Origin: Chlamydomonas reinhardtii
Taxonomy: Eukaryota > Chlorophyta > Chlorophyceae > Chlamydomonadales > Chlamydomonadaceae
Assembly (NCBI RefSeq): GCF_000002595.2
Contig: NC_057005.1
Location: 6,075,235 to 6,139,234 of the forward strand
Reading direction: 5' to 3'
DNA: 64,000 nt
This document shows positions 1-11,246 of this stretch, one piece after another. The notes under the pieces were generated by a model, which was given only the letters and a program-made list of their open reading frames with translations, was not told the origin of the DNA and searched no databases. A program made the position numbers and the translations under genes. How positions within the stretch are numbered: the stretch's first letter is position 1; every line of letters begins with the position of its first letter.

Positions 1-1957
1 GCATCGCAGGGCTCGGCGCCGCACCACGGTCTGGCAGAGGTGAGGCGCGGCCTGTGGGATTGGCAAGGCAAGGGACCTGCGTGGGCAGGGTTGGGGGCTG
101 CGCGTGTGGGTGCTGGCAGAGGGGGGCTGTTTCCGCCATACCTCATAAGAAACAAGAGAAGGTACGGTAGTGTTTCCCAACTAGAAAGGCTAAACAGCAC
201 CACGACGTGCATAGGGGTGCTAGCGGCCACGAAATGTGCCCGGTCACATGGGCCAGGAGCCCCCACCGCAGCATATTGAGGCGTGCATCGCCCGGCCCTT
301 GCACCACACCTGTGTGTCGCTGCAGCTTCACCTGGCTGACGGGCGGGTGTTGGCAGCGCGGCTGGTGGTGGCGGCGGACGGCGCGGGCAGCCGCATCCGG
401 GGTATGGCGGGCCTACGCACCTGGGGCTGGGGCTACGGCCAGCGCGGCCTGGTGGCCACCGTCACCACGTCAGGTGTGCGGCACGGCGACACGGGGTTGG
501 GTGTGATCACTGCGGTGTGTTTGGGGATGCCCGTGAGCACCGCATTGAGCGGCGTTGGATGGGCATATCGGTCATGGTGTTGTTAAAGCTGTTGTTGCGG
601 GCACGACGGGTGTAAGTCTTAACATTCTCAGGACTCGCCTCCATCGTACTCGCTGCGCCTGTGTACCGTTCGGCATGGCCATTCCGCACTCGCCTTGCCT
701 CACCCCTAGAGCCGTCCGACACGGCCTGGCAGCGCTTCCTGCCCACCGGCCCGCTGGCGCTGCTGCCGGCACGTGACGGCTTCAGCAACATCGTGTGGAG
801 CACCACGCCTGAGGCAGCGGCGGCGCTGGAGGCAAAGAACCCTCGCGACTTCGCCGCGGCCGTCAACCAGGTGCGTAGCTGCTCATGAGGTTGGCGTGAA
901 ATGCATGGAGCTGCAGCTGTCGCGCCCAGGGATCCTCGTCCGCGCAACTGACATGTGGGACGATGTCCAGTGATGATGTCTCGCCTAGTGCCTATGGGGT
1001 ACGGTAGCAAGAGCCGTGCGTTGTGCTGATGCTGTCAGATCCCCTGGCGATGCGGTGCAGGTGTTACGCGCGCCGCCCACGGGGGCACCGCTGCCGGGGG
1101 CATCGCTCCTCGGCCCACTAGCAAGTGCAGTGGGTGCGGGCCTGGGGGCGGTGGTGGGCCGCGGCGGCGGCGGCAGCAGTGGCGGCGGCGCCATGCGGGA
1201 TCCGCCGCTGGTGCTGGAGTGGGTGGGCACCTCGCCCAAGTCGTTCCCGCTGCAGCTCAAGCAGGCTGGGCGGTGAGGAGGTCCCACACGGGCCGGGGAC
1301 GTTGCCCCTTGCTTGTCTGCACCACATGCCGTTACATCAGTTCACCCGTTCGCATGCAACTTGCCTAGACCCAACAACAAACCCAAGCTGTCTCGAACAC
1401 ATTCCCCTACCACGCCCTGCCCCTCCTGCCAACAACAGGTACGTCCTACCGCGCCTGGCGCTGGTGGGTGACGCCGCGCACGCCGTGCACCCCATGGCCG
1501 GCCAGGGCGTCAACCTGGGCTTTGGCGATGCAGCCGTGCTGGCGGAGGCGCTGGCGGGCGCGGTGGAGGCGGGCGGCGACCTGGGCGATGGGCGGCTGCT
1601 GGCCCAGGCGTATGAGGGGCCGCGGCGGCGGGCGGTGATGACCATGGTGACGGCGCTGGACGGAATCAAGAAGGCCTTCCAGGTGCGGACAGAGCGGGTG
1701 GGGCTGCGTCGCTTAAGGTGGCACGAAGGGACTGCATGCCTCCGGGCGTGCGGCAGTACGCCCTTGCCTACAACGGCGACCCACACACATGGATTCGCTA
1801 ACCCAAATGTTGTTGCCGCATGTTGCCTGCCATTTCCTGTCCACAGCTGCAGGCGCCCCCTCTGGCGGCGCTGCGCGGTGTGGGTTTGGAGCTGATCAAC
1901 TCGGTGGGGCCGCTGCGGAATGGAATCATGCAGTACGCCATGCTGGGGGAGGCTTGA
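1..1957 (+). CDS. COQ6: Ubiquinone biosynthesis flavin monooxygenase COQ6, 5'-partial
   Basis: COQ6 is a mitochondrial FAD-dependent hydroxylase of the ubiquinone pathway (ring C5 hydroxylation). I read exons 1-39, 326-473, 710-870, 1061-1272, 1439-1682 and 1847-1957. All splice phases agree and leave 304 C-terminal residues; the N-terminal Rossmann FAD fold lies left of the window. Visible family landmarks in order are the [13 protein letters not shown] segment (the DG motif of this hydroxylase class), [10 protein letters not shown], the COQ6-typical [15 protein letters not shown] followed by IVWST, and the second FAD-binding motif [16 protein letters not shown] with GFGD. The C-terminus ends [24 protein letters not shown] Gly/Ala-rich insert near 1130-1200 is typical algal low complexity. 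The arrangement QRFLPTGP...VWST separates it from UbiH/UbiF-like relatives. Assignment is strong; the exon 4 start (1061) is the least certain junction. Confidence 0.9.
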
Positions 1958-3014
1958 GGCACCAGGGCGTTTGTAGAGCCGCTTGGCCAGTGTTCGGAGC
2001 GCGGAGATACGGGGCTCGCCCGACCCGCACGACAGGGACATGGTACAGTAGGGTACAGTAGTGATCTGCTCGAGTGCAGGTGCAGGGTTTCCCACACGCC
2101 TTGTTGTGCGTGGACACTTGGCAGATATGTGCTTGCGGCCAGGATGAAGTTGAAAGTCACTGCAGTTGTTACACCGCGTAGCACGGCTGCAAGCCTCACG
2201 CGCTGCCTGCTCTTTATATGCAATCCCCTTCCCTTCTGTCCACACCGCCTTTCCCTGACATTAGTAAGCCCACCGCCTACCCCTAAGTTAGTCCAGCAAC
2301 GCATTCCTTGCCACTGCATCCCGAATCGCCCACTTCCCCAAGGCTCTTACGTATGCCTTGCTCAGTTGTCTACAAGCTATGCACAGTCTTGAAACGCGCA
2401 CGCCGGGAAGAACGCTGTCCCGGACCAATGGCCATAAAACCGAGTATCAAGTCCCCGAGCATCTTCTGTTGCAACTATGTGGGCCAAGCGTCCTGCACCG
2501 TGGTCCTGCACCTACGTGCCGCTATCCTACTTGTTACCTAGACCTCTGTTCCGAGTCCGCTACAGCCGCGACCGGGGCCTACACTGGCCACGACACCCTC
2601 GCAACGCGACGCGGCAGACCGTACCCTGCTCTCGCCTGACCGCTCCACGCCCATATGCATTCGTTGTTACTATAATGGTGGCTTCCAGCCGCAACCAGCT
2701 TGCAAGTTATCGATGTACCGCATCGCCCGAGCCCAAACAACTCCTGCATGTGAAATCACGTTCAAACGTATGCAGTTTCGCGGCTCACAGGAATGCCAGG
2801 GCGACACCAATGCGAGAGCATATGCGGCATGCAGCCGCGGCCACTGCAGGCGTCAGTTCCCCCGGCGCTCAACATGCTGCGAGTCCTAACATCAGTAGAG
2901 GCGTGGGCCGCATGCGCAACAAGGCGACCCAGTGCACAAGCGGCCTCCACGCATGCCGTCATGGCCGCTTTTGTACCTGCTGTAGCACCCTGTCCGCACC
3001 TTCGGGCTGCATCA
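1958..3014. other. Convergent 3' region between COQ6 and the transporter
   Basis: No supported coding sequence. The stretch should hold the 3' UTRs of two convergent genes. A TTACA at 2169-2173 reads as TGTAA on the minus strand and could end the transporter transcript about 845 nt after its stop. I found no plus-strand TGTAA for COQ6 here. Confidence 0.5.
2169..2173 (-). terminator. Candidate polyadenylation signal (TGTAA) of the transporter gene
   Basis: TTACA on the plus strand is TGTAA on the minus strand, the usual volvocine polyadenylation signal. It is the nearest one I saw downstream of the stop at 3015, although the implied 3' UTR is long. Confidence 0.35.
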
Positions 3015-5323
3015 CTACACGGAACTGCCGCCTCCCCCGCTGCCCGTTGACACCACGCGTGACAGGCCTAACCCAGCCGCGCCGCCGCTGGTTCGCGCCG
3101 ACAGCATCTGGCCTCCTCCCACGGCGCCGCCCGCGCCCACCGTGATGACGATGCCTGTGTTGGGGCCGGCCCCCACGGCCCCCACGGATGGCCCCACTAT
3201 TGCGCCCCCTACCAGCCCGTTCTGCCCGCTCTCCTCGCCACCGCCTAGCAGCGCCTGCCGCTCCTCCTCCACGCCGATGGAGCTGTTCGGTCTGGAGCTC
3301 CGGTCTTTCTCCTTATCCTCCTTCCCTTGCGGCGTGCTCTTGGCGAACACAAACAGGAAGCCGGCGCCCAGGCCCATGGCTATGCTGAGGAGGTTGGTGA
3401 AGTTAATGGGCTCGCGGAAGGCGTACATGCCCACCACCGCCACCACCACCTTATTCATGCTGCCGGTCAGGCTGTAGATGGTGGCCGAGGTGCGGCTCAT
3501 GCACCAGATGCTGGCGAAGCTGACGCCAAAGCCCAGCAGCGCGCCCATGAGCACCACGACCGTGAACTCCGGGTTGCTGGCATGCTGGTAGTTGCGCAGC
3601 CGCATCGGCTCGCCAAACATGAGCGACAGCAGCAGCAGTGGCGGCACTGACAGCACGTTGTTGTAGTACACCATGCTGAGCTCATTCAGTTTGCCGCCGC
3701 CGCCGCGCCGCGCCCCTGGCACGCCGCCCGCCGTTTGCGTGCCCCCTCCGCCGTCCCCCCCGGCGCGGTCCACGCGCACGCTATGCCGCTGCGACAACGC
3801 TTCCGCCAGCTCCCCGTGGTACTTGTGCTGCGAGGAGCCGCCCCGGTCGGCGGTGCTGCTGGCGGCGCCCGGCCCCGCCCCCGGCCCGCCGTCCTTGTGC
3901 GAGCCTGCGGCGCTAGCGGCCGCCGCGTTGCCCGCCGCACGCACCACGCTGGACAAGTGCAAGCTGTACGCGGCGGTGAATATGCAGTTGACTAACTGCC
4001 AGGCGTAACCCTCCGCTGAGAAGGACAGGTCCGTCCAGCCGCCCAATCCCGCCGACAGGATCATGAGGCCGAGGCACGCCCACACCTGTTCACATGGAAT
4101 GGAGTCGGCAGGTATGCAGGGGCGCAAGAGATAGCGTGCAGAGGCAGGCTCGTCAGGACAATATAAGCTCATTCAATGTCCCACTGCTGCGTCAGCAACA
4201 TATGCAGATTGTAAGCAGACTCCCGACTGTTGGAACAAGCAGCAACCGCCGTAAGCGCCGGCACCAGAGCACGCACCTGCCACGAGTACGTTTTGTTGAA
4301 AAAGTACCAGTCGCCCAGGATTGTGAGCAGGTTGGACAGGTTCTTCAGCACCGTGAACATGCCGGCGGACACGGACATGAGAGCATAGAAGCCTGCAGGG
4401 GTGATAAGGGGAAGGCGCGTGTTTGGACCTTACCTATGACCAAGACGGTACCCATAAATCCGAAGACTCGTATGGGGGAACACACGCACCGGCGAGATCA
4501 GACCGCAAAATTGCACGTGGTGCTGCAACCAGCAGTCATAGGTCAGCATCCAGGCCTGGCATACACCCTGACTACTCCACCCGCAAAAATTGTAGGACTG
4601 ACCACGAACATCAAACTGGTGCAGTCCTAATACAGACCATCCCAATGCACGAACGCCACCACACCATAACAACCATTGTCTGTGCTTGATGCGAGGTTGG
4701 GCGGTCGGATGTCACGGTGCTGAGCACAACTACAGTATTGTGTGTGGCAATACCCTGCAACCCCCTCCCGATGGTCTGACACCCTTTCCCGACGCACCCG
4801 TCGCGTTCATCAGCACGAAGATGATATTGACTGGGAACCACAGCTTCACGATGTCCCATCTCATCGGCTCCAGGTGCAGGAAGCCGAGAAGGTGCAGCAC
4901 TTTGAGCAGCACCACCGCGATCCCGAACTGAAATGTCAGTAGGACGTTGGGCGCTGGAAATTCGAAGGTGCTCAGCGCATGCTTGTTGAACAGGATCGTC
5001 CCAGCGCTGACCAGGCAGTAGCTGACCTCCGCTGCGATCGGGCCTCTTAGGAAAGCGTCAAATTTACTCTGCGAGCGGGGGTCGACGGGTCCCCACGGTG
5101 AAGAGGCGAAGCCACCCCTGTCTCTGAGCGTCATACTGGTGCTAGGTGTTGTTGCGTGACGCGGCGGCTGAGGCCAGCGTGCTTCTTCCAATGCACCAAG
5201 GCTCGCCGAGTGATGGACGACCCCCGTGCTGTTTCCGTGACCCGGCTGGCTGCGCGGCGCTGCAGGCGTGTTGTCCCAAGTCTCGTCCCACTTTGATTCA
5301 GCCGGCTGCACGCCCAGTCCCAT
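3015..5323 (-). CDS. Nucleotide-sugar (GDP-mannose type) transporter, GONST/VRG4-like
   Basis: This is a multi-pass Golgi-type antiporter of the drug/metabolite transporter superfamily, likely moving GDP-sugars. Exons on the minus strand are 5323-4798, 4392-4277 and 4085-3015 (570 residues, phases consistent). The conserved core follows plant GONST1 closely: SYCLVSAGTILFNKH, VKLWFPVNIIFVLMNATGFYAL, FTVLKNLSNLLTILGDWYFFN, GGWTDLSFSAEGYAWQLVN, LNELSMVYYNNVLS, and a GSMNK segment matching the GxxNK nucleotide-sugar recognition motif. Additions are an N-terminal cytosolic stretch of about 95 residues, a Gly/His-rich loop near 3690-3940, and a Gly/Ser-rich tail of about 110 residues after the last membrane segment. 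The start at 5323 is the first in-frame ATG; a second, MTLRDRG, lies about 65 codons inside and could be the real start. Substrate is inferred from the family. Confidence 0.88.
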
Positions 5324-5682
5324 ATGGAGACCGAGTGTTGAAGGTGCTGAAAGTTGCTCCTCGCGGGGGCTCTCGGTGGTTGTTTCCTCGCATACTACGT
5401 CATCGTTTGTGTCATTATCAACCAGCGCATATGCATTCTCTTGTGCAGCTGCGGCCTAGAGTCCGATATGCCCTCTAATGCTGGGCAGCGGGAAGCGTGC
5501 GTCGTGGTAATGTACATGCAGCAGGTGTCTAACGATGTTCCAAGCCTATGCAAAAGCAGCTAGGCATTCTCACTTGGGGGCAAGGCCGGTCTAGCGATGG
5601 AGCATGTGCAGGCCGCGCTCACTTTGCAGGGCTGCCCACTCTTTCATACAGAACCCTTCAATAACTGCTCTCTTGCCTTAAA
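5324..5682. promoter_or_regulatory. Head-to-head intergenic region, transporter and ELP6
   Basis: The 359 bases separate two divergent start codons, so both promoters and 5' UTRs should lie here. I see no clear TATA box on either strand. Confidence 0.5.
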
Positions 5683-7741
5683 ATGTCAGGATTACCAGAA
5701 GACGAGTTCGGGCCGGTCGCCAGCTGCAGCCTCAGCTCCGGCGGGCTGACGCTTGTGAAGGGCTCACTCGAGCTGTCTGGGTTATTCCTAGTACAGGCGT
5801 ATCTTAAGGTTCTGCTGCAGCGTAATTACGCGGTGAGCGGGCGTGGCACGGTGGCACACGCACGGTTACGACGAAGCGGTGTCTGCGGAGGGTGCTCGCT
5901 GTGACGCCTTTCGTAAGGTGTCCATGAGCATGGCTCTTGGATGCGAGGGTCAGTTAGGGAGTCCAGTTTGGACGCTTGGTGCAGACGCACCGCCTCACAC
6001 GGTCACGCTTTCGTTCAGCCAGTTGTCGCCACGATGCCCGCCACCCTACGCAGGTTGTGCTAGTGACGGCCGAGCAGTTGCTGGAGAGATATCAGTACAC
6101 ATGCAAGAAAATGGTGAGAGGCAAGCTCGCTGCGCATTGCTTGTGGTGCCAGCCCGGAAGGCATTGCCCATGCTGCGTTGTGGATACACAACTGACCGAA
6201 GTCTCCCTGCCACACAGGGGGTGAGCCTGTTGCAGTACCAGCAGTCCAACCACCTATTCCATGTTGAGGCGCCACTGGCGGCGGTGGGCGGCGCCATTGG
6301 TGCGTGTGGCAGGGCATCTACTCGATGTGGGCAGGGCTTACGGCGTCAGGGTGCGCAGCGTGAGGGATGGCAGCTTGGCGCGTCGCGGTTGCGCTGGGCC
6401 CCGTGCCCGTTTGACGTAGCAAGGCATTTGGCTTCCCTGCACCCTGCCCTGCACTGCTGACTCAGGGCCAGAGGTGGACCTGGCGCCTGCTCCCGGCAGC
6501 GGCGGCAGCCGGTTGCAGCAGCTCATAGCAGCGGTGCAGCAGGCCGCGATGCAGCGTGCACCGTCGGCCGCGGGCGTGGCGCTGGTCATTGACTCCCTCA
6601 CGGTGAGCGTGGCATGGGAACACTCTGAACGCCCGGCTTGGCGGATTTAGGCAGCAAGGTTGGAAGATCCACGACGCAATGCTGAAAGTTCCCCTATCAG
6701 GTGGGCGCCACTTGGTGTCGGGGCCTTTGCGGTTAGGGAGTCCTGTCAGAACGCGAACGGGCGCAGGTGCTGTGGAGGATTGTTCACAGTCGTGACAGGC
6801 CAATGCTGTAGCACGCAGATGGGTCCCGCCAAGGCCTGGTGCTGCGACCGCGCAGGTGCTGTCGGGGATGTGCCCCGACCAGAAGGAGTGGACGGCGTTC
6901 CTGCACTATTGCTGCAGCGGCTTGCTGGGCACCAGCGCCGCCGCCGGTGGTCAGGGCATGGTGGACCAGGCGCCGCAAGAGCAGGTGCGCAACACAGCAG
7001 CGTCGGGTGTGCCGACGGGCGCCCGTTGGCCGCCACTTGGCGCCCCACTGGGAAGGCCGAGCCCCGGCAGTGATCGTGCCAGGCTATCATCACGTTGGTT
7101 CACTTGGGTCTGGCTGTTGACGTCATCCTCTGTTTCCTTTCCTGCTGTCGACAGGTGCCGTACTGCTTCGTGGCGGGTGCGTATGAGGACGTGTCGAATG
7201 ACCGGCGGTGGCTGGCATCCCTAGAGCACCGTGCCAACGTGAGTCCTTGCGGTGTGGGGTCACGCCGGCGACTTGATGCAGGGCACGACTGCCATTTCTG
7301 CTGCTCCTGTGTGTCCTCCCCTTGGACGATGTGCCCATGTCGTGCGTGCCGGCGCCTGCAGATGGTGGTCACCGTGGGGCCACTGCCCGGGGGAAAGATG
7401 GCTGACGTGGACGGACAGGTGTGTTCGGAAGCATAAGGGACAGATGTGGGTGCCGGGGGAAAGTTGTTTTGGGGGTTGATGTAGATCGTGCAGGTGGGAT
7501 AACGCCGCGCAGCATACCGTGCCCGGGATGAGCGGTGTCGTTCTCCATTTCGCAGGTGACATTTACGCAGCGGTTCGGAACACCGCTGTCCGGGTCCAGG
7601 ACAGCCGCTGCGGACGTCACGCCCTCAGCAGCTGCGAGTGCGGTGGCACTGCCGTTGCAGCTGCGCCAGTCGCTGTACTTCCGGTCCACAGAGCTGGCGG
7701 TCAAGTGGATGGCGGCGGTCACGTCTAGGGAACTGCTCTGA
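5683..7741 (+). CDS. ELP6: Elongator complex protein 6
   Basis: ELP6 is a RecA-like, ATPase-dead subunit of the Elp4-Elp5-Elp6 ring of Elongator, which modifies wobble uridines of tRNAs. Eight exons fit with consistent phases: 5683-5832, 6054-6113, 6218-6299, 6466-6602, 6856-6984, 7155-7238, 7362-7418 and 7556-7741, giving 294 residues (human ELP6 is about 266). Family features seen are LTLVKGSLELSGLFLVQAYL (RecA-like strand and a degenerate P-loop with no GKT), VVLVTAEQLLERY, the aligned SLLQYQQSNHLF segment, VALVIDSLT (Walker-B-like strand ending in ID), WTAFLHYCCS (human DFIHYCRA) and a C-terminal LYFRSTELAVKWMA strand pair. Sequence identity looks low, as usual for ELP6, so the call rests on the order of these blocks. 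Start ATG at 5683 is the first of a clean frame. Confidence 0.8.
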
Positions 7742-8044
7742 TGAGCACAGGGGTGCCCCTCAGGGTGCCCCTGGATGAGCACGGCCGTGGTGTTGCAGCC
7801 TACAGAAGTACAGGTTAGGGTGCTGCGGTGGCGGCTGGTGTGATAGGAGCATGGCTGTTTGGGACGGAGGGTGCGGGTTTGATGCCCATACTGATTACAG
7901 GGCTTATACCGGTATTGGCTGGCTTGAGTGGTGAGCTCGTGCTTACGCTGTTGCGCATGACTGCGACGGCCAACAATGTGAAGCCGTTTTATACTGTAAC
8001 ATGCATTGCGCATACGAGTATGAAGCAGGTACGAAGATTGTGCT

Positions 8045-8049
8045 TGTAA
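8045..8049 (+). terminator. Polyadenylation signal TGTAA of ELP6
   Basis: TGTAA sits about 305 nt after the ELP6 stop. A second copy at 7995-7999 could be used instead. The 20 bases just before this signal recur at 9800-9820. Confidence 0.6.
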
Positions 8050-8341
8050 CATGCGGTCACTTGGTCTTCTGGGGTCTTCCCACTCCGTGACCACACGCCC
8101 TCTCGCAATTCCCCGCGCTGCATTAATCGACCCATAAACACAATAACGCACACCACAACAAACAATCATAAGCCAAAGCACATCGGACTACAAAGCGGTG
8201 TACCGCTGAAAGTGCGGCAGCACTGAGTCGTCAACGAGCGACAAATCAAGCCGCCTCTCTCTGTGCCACCGCGTCTCCTCACTTCGACGACGACAGTCCC
8301 AAAGCCAGGCAAGCAGAGGGCACACCTCTTTAAGATTAGTG

Positions 8342-8346
8342 TTACA
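8342..8346 (-). terminator. Polyadenylation signal TGTAA (minus strand) of the GYPPQP gene
   Basis: TTACA on plus reads TGTAA on minus, about 190 nt after the stop at 8537. This is a normal distance for volvocine genes. Confidence 0.6.
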
Positions 8347-8536
8347 ATGCACCTGGGCTCTGTGCAATGCGCAATGACTGATGCATCCACACGTACCAAG
8401 GTACCATACGCCGCCGACTGGTACCGACTGTCCCTTCTTGTAATGTCGCATTCATACTACGCCAATCTCATGATGCAGGCTCAGCAGCCAGCCGCGTTAC
8501 ATGGCAGGTTTAAGATGGCCCGTGCAGGCCGCGTGA

Positions 8537-10931
8537 TCACCACTTGTGCTTTCCATGGCCTGTACAGCAGCGCACAAGCAACGGGCGTCGGCGAACGCGC
8601 GTAAGGAAACGGCAGGGATCCATAGGCAGGCATAGCGAGCTGCGGAACCGTGCAGAGGCGAGCCATAAGGACACCCTTCTTGGCAGGGTGTCTTCCCACG
8701 CAGAGCCTTAGTAAAGTTGTCGCCTGTCGGCGCGGGCCTCCCAAGTGAGCGCTGCGTACCCTTGTATTTCCCGTAGTGGCCGCCATAGTGGCCGCCCTTG
8801 TGCTTGCCGTAGTGGCCGCCATAGTGGCCCTGCAGCGGCGACAGGATACAGTCACAGCCGGCAGCTTCAGCACAGGTTAACCCCCACATCATGGGCCAAC
8901 GCCATCGTGTGGTGTTTCATAACAACCTCTGCAAACCGGTACCGAAGAAGCACCTCACCTTGTGTCCCTTGTACTTGTAGCCCTTGTGCTTCTTGAAGCC
9001 GTGAGGGTATGCGCCTGGGGACGCCCCGATATGAGCACAAGGAATGGAGGTACGGGGGCTCAATGCATGCGCCCGTGCAGACGTAGGCAGGAGGTAGATA
9101 GGATCGCGCGCGGCGGCTGTTCCAAAATTATCCTACACATGCCGGGCACCGGCTGCTGGTGCTTGTGGCACACACAGGCTCATGTACGTAACCATCGCAT
9201 AGTTCTTGAGCGCGAAGTAATTGTGGACTGCGACAGCTCACCGTGGGGCGCGCCATGCACGGCCACTGGCACCACCACTGTGTGCGGGGCAGGGTAGGCG
9301 CCTGCACGTGGTGGGCAAACGATTTGGGACTCGTTACTGCAGCATAGTCGGAAGCAGGTGCACGGTTCCAAAGGCAAGGGCCGCGACGCAGCATTAGGGA
9401 GTGCGTGGCAAACAGCTGGCACTCCGCCAACGTGCCGCAAATGCGCTCTCACCGGGCGGGGGATATCCATGCTGCGGCGGGTAGCCATGCGGCGCGGGCG
9501 GGTAGCCGTGGGGGGCCGGCGGGTAGCCCGGCTGCGGTGGGTAACCTGCAGGGCATGGCGGCGGCAAAGGGTGTAAGCTGGTGTTAAATTGATGTGCACG
9601 TCGATGACGCGGCAATGGGCAAGGGCAATTCCACACTTGTTGGACTACATTGCAGCTACGCGATACCGCACCTGGCGCAGGGTAGCCAGCTGAAAGGTGA
9701 CAGACAGGATGACCATGCACGCAAGAACACCAGGCACTTGTCAGAGGCAACCAACCGCGATGCTATATGTAAACGAGCATGCGCAATCCGAATACGAAGG
9801 CAGGTACGAAGGTTGTGCTTATGACGTGCAACAATTCCGCGGAAGTCGGGCAGGCTCATGCGGGCGCCTCGCTAGCTGTTAAGCCCGGGCGCGTCGCCAA
9901 ATAGGCCTCTTTTGATGCCACTGTATCCCTACAGTTATTCATACACCAATACACCACCAGCGTCCCCTCTGGGACAAAGCAGCAACTGGGACGAAGCAGC
10001 AAACTGGCACAAAGCAACAACTGGGAGGATGCAGCGACTGGGACGAAGCAGCAGCCATGCACGCTGGCATGCAGTCATGTTCACGCACCGGGAGGCGGGT
10101 AGCCTGGCTGCGGCGGGTAGCCTGGCTGCGGCGGGTAGCCCGGCTGGGGCGGGTATCCAGGCTGGGGCGGGTAGCCAGCTGCAAGCCACGGGGCGATGTG
10201 AGCACATGAGCCCATGTTCATCCTCGTTACATGTACGTCCTCCTCAACAAGCAAGAGCACAGCAAAGAGCTGAACATCAACATAAACTGCGTACCGGGAG
10301 CAGGGTAGCCTGGCTGAGGCGGGTAGCCCGCCGGCGGCGGATAGCCGGGCGGGTAGCCAGGGGCGCCTGCGGAACGCGCAAGTAGGCAGGGAGACCATAC
10401 GATAGGGTTAAGTGTCAGTCCATGTAGAAACCACGGCTGGCTTTCAGCTAACTGAAAAGAGCACGTAGTGTCCTTTGTTCCTGTAACCTAGTATGACGGC
10501 TCTGCGCACCGCCGAACGGGCAGGGGCTGAGGGCCACCCTTCGGACGCCCTCGCAGACCCGCGCACACGACCCTGCCATTCAAAGCCTCTCGAACTCGAA
10601 CTCCGCACCTGGGTAGCCTGCATTATGAGAACGAGAGGATTCAGCTACGTTTCGACAAAGCCATTTGTTGGCCTCAAGTCCCTGGACACTTCGCAAAGGG
10701 GCTCGCGAGTAGTTGACGCCTTAGTGAACGCCCTCCCTGCCCGCTGCACTTTCGCAACGTGAGCGCATGCCGCATGTGACTAGACCATCCCGCACGAGCA
10801 CAATGAGACGCCCAGTAAGCTGCAAGGTTGGCCAGGGCGCTGCTGAAAGTCCAAGCCTCGATAGCCCTCGGGGCCCGGCTCGTCGTAGGCGTCAAAAGCC
10901 AAGCTAGCTCACCGGGAGGAGGATGCGACAT
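8537..10931 (-). CDS. Glycine/proline-rich GYPPQP-repeat protein (plant GPRP/A3-like)
   Basis: Eight small exons give a 143-residue protein: 10931-10913, 10617-10609, 10366-10295, 10178-10089, 9545-9453, 9014-8959, 8829-8760 and 8559-8537. All introns are phase 1 except the one before 8829 (phase 0). The product starts MSHPPPGYPG, runs through about ten GYPPQP/GYPPAPH units, then changes to a basic His/Gly/Tyr/Lys tail (GFKKHKGYKYKGHK, two HYGGHYGKHKG units) ending HGKHKW. This N-to-C order (XYPPX repeats, then HGK-rich tail with terminal Lys/Trp) is that of plant GPRP proteins, whose biochemical role is poorly known. The first three exons are inferred from phase and motif; the 9-nt exon 2 is least certain, although it supplies exactly GYPG. 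The intron between 9453 and 9014 and the one containing 9546-10088 carry repeats. I do not infer a specific function. Confidence 0.72.
9765..9892. repeat. Composite dispersed repeat inside a GYPPQP-gene intron
   Basis: Bases 9800-9820 nearly repeat 8025-8045 of the ELP6 3' UTR, with looser similarity for about 25 nt upstream. Bases about 9840-9890 share a CGCGGAAGTCGGGCAGGCTC block and a following CGCTAGCT-TTAAGCCC with 39698-39736. This looks like a mosaic of fragments of an unrecognised repeat. Confidence 0.5.
9970..10056. repeat. Minisatellite inside a GYPPQP-gene intron
   Basis: About five imperfect copies of a 17-18-nt unit resembling CTGGGACGAAGCAGCAA lie in tandem in the intron between the exons ending at 10089 and starting at 9545. 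Confidence 0.7.
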
Positions 10932-11246
10932 TTCTGAAGTTGTTGCTCCGCAGAAGACGAAGGAATTTGCCCTGCTGAAGAGTCACTGTGGCACTAATGA
11001 AAATGTTCTCTCTTTCAACTACGATCAGGTGCGCACAGATTGTATTCACTTTGAAACGCGAACTTATGTATTTGCTAGTTCAAGGTCGCGATGGGCCCGC
11101 AAATCCACAAGCCGGAACCAGCTCCGCAGGCTCCCCCCTCCTTCAATCGCCCCTTGCATTTATATAGCAGGATATTTTAAATGACAGCTTGATTGTCGCT
11201 TTCATCACTTGCGTCAGCTCCTCTTCGACGACTCGGGCAACCACCC
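10932..11246. promoter_or_regulatory. Head-to-head promoter region, GYPPQP gene and GDPD
   Basis: The 315 bases lie between two divergent ATGs. A TATATAG at 11161-11167 is correctly placed for the GDPD gene, about 80 nt before its ATG. No comparable box was seen for the GYPPQP gene. Confidence 0.55.
11161..11167 (+). promoter_or_regulatory. Candidate TATA box for the GDPD gene
   Basis: TATATAG occurs in an otherwise GC-rich stretch. Counting about 30 nt downstream predicts a transcript start near 11192, leaving a 5' UTR of about 55 nt before ATG 11247. Confidence 0.5.

Larger units (their letters stand above)
7742..8536. other. Convergent 3' UTR region, ELP6 and GYPPQP gene
   Basis: No coding sequence supported. 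The region carries two plus-strand TGTAA signals (7995-7999 and 8045-8049) and one on the minus strand (8342-8346), so both transcripts appear to end here without overlapping. Confidence 0.6.
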
